From: Beverwykella pulmonaria
Lineage: Eukaryota; Ascomycota; Dothideomycetes; Pleosporales; Melanommataceae
Direction of reading: 5' to 3'
Assembly (NCBI GenBank): GCA_001599595.1
Contig: BCHH01000007.1
Coordinates: 2,887,545 to 2,925,042 of the forward strand
DNA: 37,498 nt
Positions within the stretch are counted from its first letter, which is position 1; each line of letters begins with the position of its first letter. This document shows positions 28,378 through 37,498 of the stretch, piece after piece. The position numbers and the translations under genes are program-made. Below the pieces are notes generated by a model that had not been told where the DNA came from, did no database searches, and saw only the letters and a program-made list of their open reading frames with translations.

Positions 28378-30782
28378 ATGAACAAGTACAAATTTCCAAG
28401 TGACCCTGTTGCGAACCCAGAGTCGACAGTCACCGGGCCAAACTATCGGTTTACTATAATCGACGACAGAGTTTTAAGATACGAATGGTCAGAAGACGGT
28501 GTCTTCGAAGACAGAGCATCGACATTCGCCATCAACCGAAATTTTCCCAAACCAAATTTTCGAATTGAGGATCAAGAATCTCAGCTCCAGATATTCTCGC
28601 CTGCTTTTCAGTTGACATACGACAAACAGCAATTTATCTCCAATGGCTTCTTGGTCTCATTTGCGAGCAAGTTGACAGACATGCTGAGTGAATGGCGCTA
28701 CGGCGATCCACCACTAGAAAACCTTGGCGGTACCGCAAGAACGTTGGACAATGTAGATGGGAGGTTAGATATGGGCACGGGTGCTCTTTCTCGAGCGGGT
28801 TTTGCAGCTCTAGATGATAGCGAAAGTATGCTTTTCGATGGCCTTGGGTTTGTAGCCCCGCGCCGGTCCGGTACCCGTATTGATGGCTACCTCTTCTGCT
28901 GTGCCCACGACTATAAGGGGACCATGAAATCATTTTATGCCATCTCTGGCCGTCAACCGATAGTGCCTCGATGGTGTCTCGGGAACTGGTGGAGTAGATA
29001 TCATGTTTACACCGCAACCGAGTACCTAGACTTGATGGACAAGTTTAGAGCGCACGATATACCCCTCTCGGTTGCTGTCATCGATATGGACTGGCATCTC
29101 GTGAAGGTGACCAAGTTCCTCACGGCGGGTGGACTGGCTACACTTGGAACAGAGCTCTATTCCCTAATCCAGAGGCATTCATGAATTCGCTGCACGAAAA
29201 GAGGCTAAAAACTTCGTTGAACGACCATCCACATTCGGGGATTCATTGCCATGAAGACATGTATGAGGAAATGGCACGAGTTCTCGGCCACGATACGGCC
29301 AACCGCAAGCCCATCTTGTTCGAACCTACATCACCAAAGTTCATGCACGCTTACCTGAATGTGCTCCATCGACATTTAGAGGAACAGGGCTGTGATTTCT
29401 GGTGGATTGACTGGCAACAAGGCTCAATCTCTCGCATTCCCGGCATAGATCCTCTGTGGCTCTTAAATCACTTCCAGTTTCTCGACGCAGGACAACACAC
29501 TAATAGAGGACGTCCCATCATATTCTCTAGGTATGCTGGCCCGGGGAGTCATCGCTACCCGGTTGGATTCTCTGGAGATACCATTGTATCATGGGATTCA
29601 CTTAAGTTCCAACCCGAGTTCACAGCTACAGCCTCAAACATCGGCTACGGGTGGTGGAGCCACGATCTTGGAGGCCATACCTGGGGATATCGCGACGATG
29701 AACTCACAGTCCGCTGGGTGCAGTTTGGCGCTTTTTCGCCAATATTACGTTTGCACTCCTGTGACAGCCGTTGGATGTCCAAGGAGCCGTGGCGATATCG
29801 CCCTGAGAGCGAGATAGCCATGCGCGCCGTTCTGCAGCTTCGTCATCGACTTGTACCCTATATCTTTTCCATGAATGTTTCCGGTTTCCAGTCTAGCTTA
29901 CCATTGATCCAACCAATGTACTGGAGGTACCCATCACGACAGGCAGCCTATGAAGTTCCAAATCAATATTACTTCGGGTCCACCCTAGTCGTTGCCCCCA
30001 TAGTATGTCCGCGAGACAAGAGAACCAATCGCGCACACACGAAAATGTGGATCCCGCCACAACGACACGTTGATATCTTCACGGGATTTGTCTATAATGG
30101 TGACCGAGAGGTTGATATGTATCGCTCTCTGCACCAGATTCCCGTTCTAGCCCCCGAAGGATCAATTGTGCCTTTAGATAAAGCGCTTGTGCCAGCCAAT
30201 GGATGCGCTAATCCTAAGGCTTTTGAGGTCCTTGTCGTCGTAGGCCAGAATGGAAACTTCACTATCCTTGAGGACGTTCGAGACGATAGTTGGCCACGAG
30301 CAACAGAAGAGGAGCATTGGCGATCGATTCCGCTCACATTCGACCAAGGCACTGGGCGTCTCGAAACTGTCGCTGCTGGGAGAGCATGGACATTCAGATT
30401 CGTTTCAATGCTCAGCACGCCGTCTCCCATAAGGGTCCTGATAAACGGCTCCGTATCCACCGAAGCCAAAGTTAGTGTGGATATCTTGCCGGATCTACCG
30501 AGCACCAAGGTGGAACTTCCCGCGACCCTGGAGGCGGAAAGCTCGATAACGATTGATCTCGGATCCAACCTACAGTTGTCCGTCATGAATTACGAAACAA
30601 CAATTAGTGATCTGCTAGAGGATTCTCAAATTGAGATTATCCTGAAAAATAAGATTTGGGAAATTGTTCAGGGAACACAGCCAACCACTGCGAAGATCAG
30701 TAGCATTCTTAGCATCGATCTGGATAAGGCGTTGATTGGGCCTATCGTGGAGCTAATGCTGTCTGACAGTCGGGCGGATTAA
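28378..30782 (+). pseudogene. Glycoside hydrolase family 31 (alpha-glucosidase-like) gene with a one-base frameshift
   Basis: The best start is ATG at 28378 (AAAAAACATGA context). The first frame holds the N-terminal beta domain and the start of the barrel (PRWCLGNWWSRY, VAVIDMDWHLV). Near 29106 coding moves frame: GGWTGYTWNRALFPNPEAF is read in the second frame and runs into the downstream ORF. The span of 2405 nt is one short of 802 codons. Catalytic parts are present: the nucleophile Asp in DFWWIDWQQG (about residue 345) and the acid/base Asp in VGFSGDTIVSWDS (about 401), plus SHDLGGH. No signal peptide is seen, so the enzyme would be intracellular. GH31 enzymes hydrolyse alpha-glycosides; the exact substrate is not readable. 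The TGA/ATG overlap at 29181-29184 is a by-product of the shift, not an operon. Confidence 0.88.
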
Positions 30783-30952
30783 GTAGAAGTTTTTTGTGAA
30801 TGCCATTTCCTACTATATACTGTGTTAAGACCTGCAATCGCGGTATCTTGATACAGTAGTAACAGTACTAGGTCAAAAGTCCTGCACCTCCAATTTAAAG
30901 AGAGGAAAATTATGGGAAAACGCCAGAGTAATCACCACTCATAAAAAGGGGC

Positions 30953-31486
30953 TAGAATTGAAGATTCTGCGCGAAAAAACAACACTCTGGGTACGCGAAA
31001 AACAACACTCTCGGCGCTTAAGTGCCCATAAGCGCCGAGCGCACGGCCCGTTCTTGGCATATGTAGCTACCACAAGTTAGATGTTTTTTGTGGTATATTA
31101 CGACATAGCCCATGTTTATCTCGCAACATTTAGAATTGAAGATTCTGCGCGAAAAAACAACACTCTGGGTACGCGAAAAACAACACTCTCGGCGCTTAAG
31201 TGCCCATAAGCGCCGAGCGCACGGCCCGTTCTTGGCATATGTAGCTACCACAAGTTAGATGTTTTTTGTGGTATATTACGACATAGCCCATGTTTATCTC
31301 GCAACATTTAGAATTGAAGATTCTGCGCGAAAAAACAACACTCTGGGTACGCGAAAAACAACACTCTCGGCGCTTAAGTGCCCATAAGCGCCGAGCGCAC
31401 GGCCCGTTCTTGGCATATGTAGCTACCACAAGTTAGATGTTTTTTGTGGTATATTACGACATAGCCCATGTTTATCTCGCAACATT
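30953..31486. repeat. Three perfect tandem copies of a 178-bp unit, each with two hairpins
   Basis: Copies start at 30953, 31131 and 31309 and appear identical base for base. Each holds a perfect 11-bp stem, CTCGGCGCTTA / TAAGCGCCGAG with an 8-nt loop (31010-31039 in copy 1), and an 8-bp stem TACCACAA / TTGTGGTA (31068-31095). Each also has an internal duplication of GCGAAAAA(A)CAACACTCT. ORFs inside repeat with the unit and are not genes. Confidence 0.95.
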
Positions 31487-31679
31487 TAGAATAAAGCAGG
31501 ATAATGGGGAAATACGATATATATTGCTTGTGAACACGTTCAGCACGAGTAAATATCGTATAGAAAGTGTAAGACTTGGGAAACTAATGCGCGACTGCAC
31601 GTTATGATGGGCATATTTTGCAACGAGCCAAAACCATAAATGTCTCGCTTTCCCTTAATTTTAGTGTTATAGGAGAGGC

Positions 31680-32165
31680 AGAATCCCATTTGTGGTAAAG
31701 AGCAATACTTTGGGTGGATAAAATTAATACTCCAAAAAATATGTATAGTATAATACCACAAATTATATATAATTTCTGGTTATTTGCGTAGCACCGCCTG
31801 CGAACAAAAAGTAATGCTCTGCAAAATATATATTGTATAATACCACAAATTAAACACAATTTCTAGTTACTTGCGTAGCTCCGCCTGTGAAAATAAAAAG
31901 CAATACTCCGCAAAATACATATAGTATAATACCACAAATTAAACGCGGTTTCCAGTTTCTTGCGAAAGTGCTGCCTGCAAAAATAAAAAGCAATACTGCA
32001 CAAAATATATATAGGATAATACCATAAATTAAACGCAGTTTCTAGTTATTAGGGTAGCACTGCTTACGAAAACAAAAAGTAATCTTCGCAATATATATAT
32101 ATAGTACAATACTACATATTAAACTCAGTTTCTAGTTACTTGCGTAGCACCGTCTGCGAAAATAT
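31680..32165. repeat. Five diverged tandem copies of an 87-90-bp AT-rich unit
   Basis: The motif TAATACCACAAATTAAAC recurs at about 31751, 31838, 31927, 32017 and 32107, each followed by TTTCTAGTTACTTGCGTAGC-like sequence and GCGAAAAxAAAAAGxAATxCT. Copies differ by many transitions. The GCGAAAA...AACACTCT and TACCACAA words echo the adjacent 178-bp repeats, suggesting common ancestry. Confidence 0.8.
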
Positions 32166-32193
32166 TACATTAAATAAATACTATCCTACAAAA

Positions 32194-33508
32194 CTAGAGA
32201 TCTAGATCTGTAACTTCCTCAGAATCCCAAAAGTCCCATGGCGCTGGTTCGCGTTTAAGGGTTACTCGATAGAAATTCGCAATTCTCTGAACTTCTGTAT
32301 ATACAAGCCAGATTCCCCCTGATTCATATCTAAATATCTCGTCAAACCGTTCCCCATACTCTGCCCTTGCGGCTTCTGCGTCCCTTGTGTCTCTATCTTT
32401 TTGTATGCTGCGAGCCTTTTGTAGGATATCTGTGTACGGCATGCGCTCTGTTGTACCCTCTGGTAACCGTTGCTTCTTTTTTGTATTTTGATTAAGTGGT
32501 CGAGAAAACACTTCCCAGAAAGTTGCCGGGGTCGGGTACAACGAGTAAACTCCTATTATTACCTAGTATTTGTGTAAGTTGTTGTATAATAGGGCAAACA
32601 CGAGAAAGAATTACCCTCTTCTTGCAGTAATCCTCTGAGTTCGCGCTCCAGAATTTTATTGATGAGTACTTGAAGACTTTACCCTATAATTTTATAGGTA
32701 TAGGTACTCCACCAATCCTAACAAGATCCATTGAGCCATTTTCCTAGTCTTGAGCAAGTAACTCAATATTGTTCTTGTACAATTGTATTCCCTTAGGAAC
32801 TTCAACTTGTGAGATATTAAATCGAATTGAATGGTTGTTTACAACAATAGTACGGGATTCCTTTGAGCGGCTGAGGCGTGATGGAGTGTCTGGTATTTGA
32901 AGAGGTAGGGTTGGTAGGTAGTGGTATACGTCAGGTAGGGTGTGTCTAGCAGTGGTTAAAGGCGTAGTTATCAGAGTAGAGTTCAGTGCTTGAGAGAGTT
33001 TCTCGCTAAACTGCGACACTTCTCCTGTGTTGCTAACCTGAAGGCAAAGGTTTACAGTTCTTGGTTGCTGCTCTCTNGTAACACACGCAAGACGGGGCTN
33101 GATTGTAGTGCGAATCTGACGGCGTGGTGTTTGCAGTATGCTTGCGTTAGCTTGTTGGTGAAGCTTGTTTTTGCGATAAGTTTGTAGCGTCTTTGCTCTA
33201 GCAAGGTGGATCTCTAGAGGATTAATGTTTTCTATCCCATTAAAAAGGAGATACGGCACAAGAATCCCTTGTTCCTTCCTATTTGTTGTTAGCTGTAAAC
33301 GTAACACAGCAGATAAAGCTCACATTTCTTGGTGTATTGCGACTTCCTCAAGACATCGCCTCCCACATCCTACAAAGTAGTCTGCAGCTCGTACTAAACG
33401 ATTTCCTGTAAGTGTAGTATTGTGGCTTCCCTGTTGTTCTGTTGTCTTCTGGCGTTTTTGGCTTTTTCCTTTGCGGTTGAGGGCTTCCTTCTTGCGTTTG
33501 GGTCTCAT
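32194..33508 (-). pseudogene. Unidentified element-borne gene, minus strand, broken by stops
   Basis: Reading starts at MRPKRKKEALNRKGK (33508), very basic and possibly a nuclear-localising or DNA-binding start. One frame continues through a TGA at 33319-33317, then TAG after ...IELLAQD at 32744 and TAG after GVPIPIKL. The latter two sit where Gln is likely (CAG to TAG). The frame ends in DYCKKR, followed by a probable intron of about 50-60 nt (GTAATT...ATAATAG). The last exon encodes SLYPTPATFWEVFSRPLNQN and an acidic end (WDSEEVTDLDL). The ORF holds two undetermined bases. I do not recognise a family. It is transcribed divergently from the recombinase, across 529 bp, which suggests it belongs to the same element. 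Confidence 0.55.
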
Positions 33509-34037
33509 ATTAAAATATATAACAATTTTTACCAGAAAAGCAAGAAGACATGTTGTACCTCACAAAGTACGAGACATCATTATAAGGAAGCGTAAGATTG
33601 TAGTAATTTACTAGATTATCTTCAGCACGTCNAGCACTCCTGGCTACACCAGACAGCGCGGGAGCTACNATAATCTTTATCCAAGCGCTCGTAATACTAC
33701 CTACTTACGTNGTAGGTTGAGGCTAAAACCAGACACAACGTGTTTCAGCTGCATTAGCGCGGCCCTTTTCAGTACGCCATCCTTCNGAAATTTACCTATT
33801 TAGCTATTGCATAAATTGTGTAGCTGTAAAAGGTAACGTGCGGCTTATGCCAAGGTTTTAGCAGACGCTTGCTACGGCTTGGGCACACAAGTAGACATTT
33901 GGTTATTGGATCTTATTTTCCGCGTTGTCTTTGTTACTTCTGCTTCGTTTCTCGCATACTACCACAAAATTTACTATTGNCTTTCTCTCTAACTACCTCC
34001 ACCTTCAAGATATATACAAGCAGCTCTCTACTATACT
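33509..34037. promoter_or_regulatory. Divergent intergenic region of the recombinase element
   Basis: 529 bp between divergent element genes, with five undetermined bases. The recombinase ATG is preceded by TATATACAAGCAGCTCTCTACTATACT, a plausible TATA and leader. No ORF of interest. Confidence 0.4.
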
Positions 34038-35611
34038 ATGTCTTTTGCAGCAGCTTCTCACTGGGTGAATCAAGTTGTTGAAGAAGACGCAGACTCCCAG
34101 GATATTGAACAGGGCAACGTTACTGACGAGATTGAGGTCNAGGATGCAGTAATAACAGACCTGGGTGACAATGATGTTGGAGAAGCAGAGCATAGTTTTG
34201 GGATGGCTGCCCTTTTCCAATNAATTNAGACCACGCTTGACGGCGCTCTTGCTCCTTCAACTCTACGTGCGTATAAAGGGTACTGTACAAGATCTAAATT
34301 ACTATTTCTAGTGCTAATGTAAATAGACAAGTAAAGAAATACCAAGAGTACTTGGAGAAGTATCTTCCGTCAGAATTTGCAACAATGCGGGTAGCTACTA
34401 AAGCTACCCCCTTCCTTATCTGTTCTTGGATTGGCTGGAGTTGTGAAGAGCCTGATCCTAACTCTACTATCTTGCAGTTCCGCAATNGCCAAGGGGCTTC
34501 ATGGTCACACGCTATGAAGTTAAGGGCAGCCGCATCCTACTTCTACGTTTATGACGTAAAGTGCGAAAACAGCCAATTTGTTGAGAAGGCAGACGGTTCG
34601 TTTAGTGGAAATCCAGTTCTGTCAAACCTTGTCTCGCGGTTTATGAAATCGCTCAAGCGTCGCAAGGTATGTAGAGCTATTTCTTGTCACTTACAGTATT
34701 AAACATGCTAACAACTGTGTACCCATAGACCNGCAGCGGAGAAACACAGGAGAGTGTGCGTGCGATTACTTCGAAGACGCTACAGGCAATGTACGAATAT
34801 AACGCAAAAATTCCAAAGACATCCGGTATACAACGAAATAGTTCAGATAATGGGTCTCGTTTATGGGGTGGTTGGCGACAACGGCTGATGATGCAACTGG
34901 CATATGCCATTGCATTCCAGTGCTTTCTCAGGCTAGATGAGGTCCTGCGTATTGAATTTCGTCATCTGCGAATTCATGATGAGGAAGCTGGAAAGATTGA
35001 ACTTATACTCGATTTTCGCAAAACGCATCAGACTGGGGGTGTGTTATAGTGTTCTACCCTATACATATTACTACACTAACGTATAAATAGAGATTGCGCC
35101 ATACTTCCTATACTTCAACCGCGAGGAGCCGTGGCTTGATGTTCNAACCTTGCTTTTTGAGTGGCTTTCTGAGACTAAGATAACTAATGGGTATCTCTTC
35201 CGGCCATTTACTGCAAACGACGTACTAGTTTTAAACAAACAGACTAAGTTAGTATGTATTTGTTGTATCCTACCTGATAACCATTGTTCTAACACGCCTA
35301 TGTAGTCTTCTGGCGTCTTCCTTACCAACCTCCGACATAATCTTGTTGATATCNACNAAGACCCTCTGTGTTATGGTGGTCATTCTTTCCGTCGAGGAGG
35401 GGTACAATATTTCTCGTCTGAGAAGAGGTGGAGCNTAATAAAGTTATGCAGGTGGGGTGGGTGGAGTGTTCAGTTCGATAGTCTTACTATTGTTNGGTAC
35501 TTAGTTGGGGTAAACGACGAGATTGGCCGGTCCCGTGAGGACTACATGAACCCATACTACAATGGNGGGATACTCTGTACTGTATGTGGTAGAACATGTG
35601 ATTGCGCGTAG
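34038..35611 (+). CDS. Tyrosine recombinase (Crypton-like), five exons
   Basis: Exons: 34038-34279, 34327-34666, 34729-35038, 35091-35251 and 35306-35611. Introns are 47-62 nt with GT-AG ends and CTAAT/CTAAC branch sites. The sum of 1359 nt encodes 452 residues. The catalytic set is complete by eye: Arg in CFLRLDEVLRI (R262), H-x-x-R in GGHSFRRGG (H377, R380), Trp in RWGGW (W401/W404) and the nucleophile Tyr in IVxYLVG (Y416). The C-terminus has a CxxC/CxC end (CTVCGRTCDCA). Such enzymes cut and rejoin DNA through a Tyr-phosphate bond to excise and insert circular intermediates. N codons at 34140, 34222, 34227 and 35357 could be sense or stop, so activity is uncertain. It does not look like the DUF3435 captain of Starships. 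Crypton affinity is inferred from motifs and small size. Confidence 0.8.
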
Positions 35612-35849
35612 TTAAGCTTAGAGTATACCTGTTACAATAATATTGTGGTCCTTTTCAAGCATGTGTTGTGCTTATCTAAACAATCACGTGCTAAAAAAAC
35701 GCGTTTCCTACTTTAAGCTAGTTGCGACACGTTTNATGTTAATCTGCCTTCTCGACTCCTGTTTCTACCAACACAGCACCTTTAACTACACGCACTTATC
35801 TTATATATATATCCCTTTATTGTACCTTCTTTCCTATTTGNTTCTCAAT

Positions 35850-37175
35850 ATGCCTCCGAGTAAGCTATCACGCGTTAAAAAAGGTGGAAAGCTTCCTCGT
35901 GGTCCAAATGGGCGATATCTGTCAGGTGCTGCGCGGCTTGCCGCAGAGCACGCATTAGAACGCTCAGCCTCTAGTACTGTACTATCGCGCATGCTTGCTC
36001 CAGGATTAGCAGATGCAAGAGTAGGTAGAGCTCGCAAACCCCGAGAACAAATGCGAAAGTCTGTGTATTCCCTTCCCAGCAGCGAGAGTGGAAGTTGCCC
36101 CCCATCTCCTGCTAGAAATGAACAAGAGGGCCATGTGACNGAGGGCGAGGGCCATGTAACAGAGTGCGAAGACGTTTTGCCCGGCAGTAGCAAGGGCATG
36201 GATAGTAATCTACCACATTCCACCTCACCTAGACTGGAGGACACTGGCATTATATCAGCCCAAAGGTTAATTCTACAACATTGCTATATTATACAGTTGC
36301 TCACAAATATAATAGCAAGCGAAAAGGAAAACAACTTAATGTCCCGTTATATCCTAGACGGACTGCAGCTGAGGTAGATGACTATGAAAAGAGGCGAGCA
36401 GATTATAAGGCTATGTGGGCTTCGCCTCCTGAAAACACAGACTTAGAGTCCCGGCTACNGTAAGTATAGTGTACTCCTATAAGCACTGTATACTAACACG
36501 GGTTAGACGTTTTATGTGGGGACATAATGACGGTTCTCCAAGATGTTATTNGTGTAAGAGAGGCCAACATGTAAGTATAGCGCTGAAATAGTGAAATACG
36601 CTAAAAGTTTAAAGCTTATGCCTGAACCACATAATGCGCCAGATGGGACTGAGGAAATTGCGCTTGTCCCATGTGGTTGCCCGTACGAGGTAGCTATGTA
36701 TCTATCTTGTAGCTTACCTTTCCTAGCTAACATCTGTAGGCTTCGCTTCTTGAGTACTGGTGTACTGCAAAAGGACTGTGGATTGTATGGACTATTCTGT
36801 GTTTTACGTGTCTATGCTAATATCTATACGCAGGAGTCTGATCGGCAGCGAAAGACCTTAAAGTCCAAAAAACTTAGTCGCCACCTTATGCCAGCAACAT
36901 TTGGTTACCATAAGCTCGTAATTTTTGAGTTCTTCCAGCTTCTCTTTGGAAAGTTTAGTATAGAGACTGTAAGTAACGTGCTCCCCTGCTTTGTATATAA
37001 TGTAACATAGGTCTTACCTTAATACAGTTGTTNAATATTAATGGTGCTNGTATTAATGCGCTTGCAAGTTTCTCTACTGCAGAGGGTCTTGCAAACGCCC
37101 TTTTGGGTAGGTATATATACTGTAACACACTAGAATATTAGCTAATCTTAATTAGAACCAAATCCAGGATCCAAT
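35850..37175 (+). CDS. Element-borne multi-exon ORF with partial zinc knuckle, unknown function
   Basis: ATG at 35850 (MPPSKLSRVKKGGKLPRG) opens a basic, Ser/Pro-rich N-terminal region. Downstream, protein-like frames join across probable short introns: KRKGKQLNVPLYPRRTAAEV..., then RFMWGHNDGSPRCYxCKRGQH with C-x2-C-x4-H spacing as in a zinc knuckle, though the final Cys is not seen. Next come PYEVAMYLSCSLPFL...DCGLYGLFCVLRVYANIYTQ and INGAxINALASFSTAEGLAN. Candidate introns start at 36266, 36460, about 36569, 36970 and 37109. Some are under 40 nt, so the exact structure is doubtful. Orientation and spacing (238 bp) place it downstream of the recombinase; a nucleic-acid-binding helper is a guess. 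The gene may be degraded. Confidence 0.4.
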
Positions 37176-37498
37176 ACAACAGAGATAACGAGCTCCCGGA
37201 GAAAGAAGAAGGTAGCGCAACGAACCCATATCTAGATCTATATTATATAATATATCTTGTTTGCATTTCTCTATTAAAACTATCCATTATAAGTATTATA
37301 TGATATAAAATAAAGAGTTTATTATACTGTTACATATTATAAAAAGATATTATTGGTAAAGAGCTTTCATTTCTATCAAAAGGAAGTTGTAGACCCCTTA
37401 AAGAAAGATCCATGGGTATTGCAAGGAATTTACCATAAACTCCAAGAGGTTGAAAGTAGGATAAGGTAATATCCCCGTCCCAAATAAAGATCCATGGG
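37176..37498. repeat. AT-rich right edge with the start of an 82-bp direct repeat
   Basis: AAAGATCCATGGG occurs at 37404-37416 and again at 37486-37498, where the window ends. This may be the first period of a tandem array continuing to the right. The rest is AT-rich and non-coding. Confidence 0.5.

Larger units (their letters stand above)
32194..37175. mobile_element. Putative tyrosine-recombinase mobile element (Crypton-like; boundaries unknown)
   Basis: A block of three ORFs unlike the rest of the window: a decayed minus-strand gene (32194-33508), a plus-strand tyrosine recombinase (34038-35611) and a plus-strand ORF with a partial zinc knuckle (35850 to about 37175). All 25 undetermined bases of the window fall between 33077 and 37049, which fits a multicopy sequence assembled from non-identical copies. 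Tandem repeats lie on its left and a partial 82-bp direct repeat at the right edge. I see no terminal inverted repeats, as expected for this recombinase class. The limits given are those of the genes only. Confidence 0.6.

Noticed and set aside
29181..29184. TGA/ATG overlap suggesting two translationally coupled GH31 half-genes
   Set aside because: Conserved GH31 sequence (WTGYTWNRALF) is read upstream of the second ATG in its frame, so the overlap is a by-product of a one-base shift. Coupled translation of this kind is also not expected in fungi.
31018..31429. Two identical 77-codon minus-strand ORFs
   Set aside because: They are products of the 178-bp tandem repeat and span hairpins; no sign of coding selection.
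30953..31486. CRISPR-like array
   Set aside because: The repeats are 178 bp and directly adjacent without unique spacers, and the genome is eukaryotic.
34038..35611. Starship captain (DUF3435) identity for the recombinase
   Set aside because: The residues around the catalytic HSFRRGG and RWGGW motifs and the small size look Crypton-like; no captain-specific features were recognised. A profile search would settle it.

Overview
The window looks like nuclear DNA of a filamentous ascomycete (Pezizomycotina). The evidence is short GT-AG introns of 45-85 nt with CTAAT/CTGAC-like branch sites, two fungal NLR-type genes, a HET-domain gene, a Kre33/NAT10 orthologue split by short introns, and a Tc1-like transposon damaged in the pattern expected of repeat-induced point mutation (RIP). 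No sequence search was run; family names come from motifs read directly.

Layout. Bases 1-2446 (minus): NB-ARC/TPR NLR with a SesA-like N-terminus, running off the left edge. 2447-4412: gene-poor. 4413-5726 (plus): serine beta-lactamase-like protein. 6948-8090 (plus): F-box-like protein. 8251-8722 (minus): probable two-exon small secreted protein. 10283-11155 (plus): alpha/beta hydrolase with an Asp nucleophile. 11628-15048 (plus): five-exon KRE33/NAT10 RNA cytidine acetyltransferase, the one clear housekeeping gene. 15240-15764 (minus): proline-rich protein with two membrane segments.

From about 16.2 kb the region becomes accessory. A diverged repeat (copy A) is split by a 2-kb insertion that contains a complete Tc1-like element (16692-18436, perfect 141-bp terminal inverted repeats, 11 in-frame stops). 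Next come a three-exon NACHT-WD40 NLR (18936-23576, minus), an inverted copy B of the same repeat (23683-24078), a truncated ORF, and a HET-domain gene (25314-27406, minus) with a one-base frameshift. A GH31 glycosidase gene (28378-30782, plus) also has a one-base frameshift. The rest (30.9-37.5 kb) is mobile or repeat DNA: three perfect 178-bp tandem repeats carrying hairpins, five diverged ~90-bp repeats, then a probable tyrosine-recombinase element with a decayed minus-strand ORF, a five-exon recombinase gene whose catalytic residues are all present, and a multi-exon ORF with a partial zinc knuckle.

How the parts relate. The two NLRs and the HET gene form an allorecognition/innate-immunity neighbourhood. 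HET followed by NACHT-WD40 on the same strand has the domain order of single-protein HET-E-type NLRs, but split over two loci. Both NLRs end in arrays of nearly identical 42-residue repeats, typical of fast-evolving recognition surfaces. The NACHT-WD40 gene sits between inverted copies of one repeat, so its placement may be due to repeat-mediated rearrangement. The remaining enzymes show no shared pathway.
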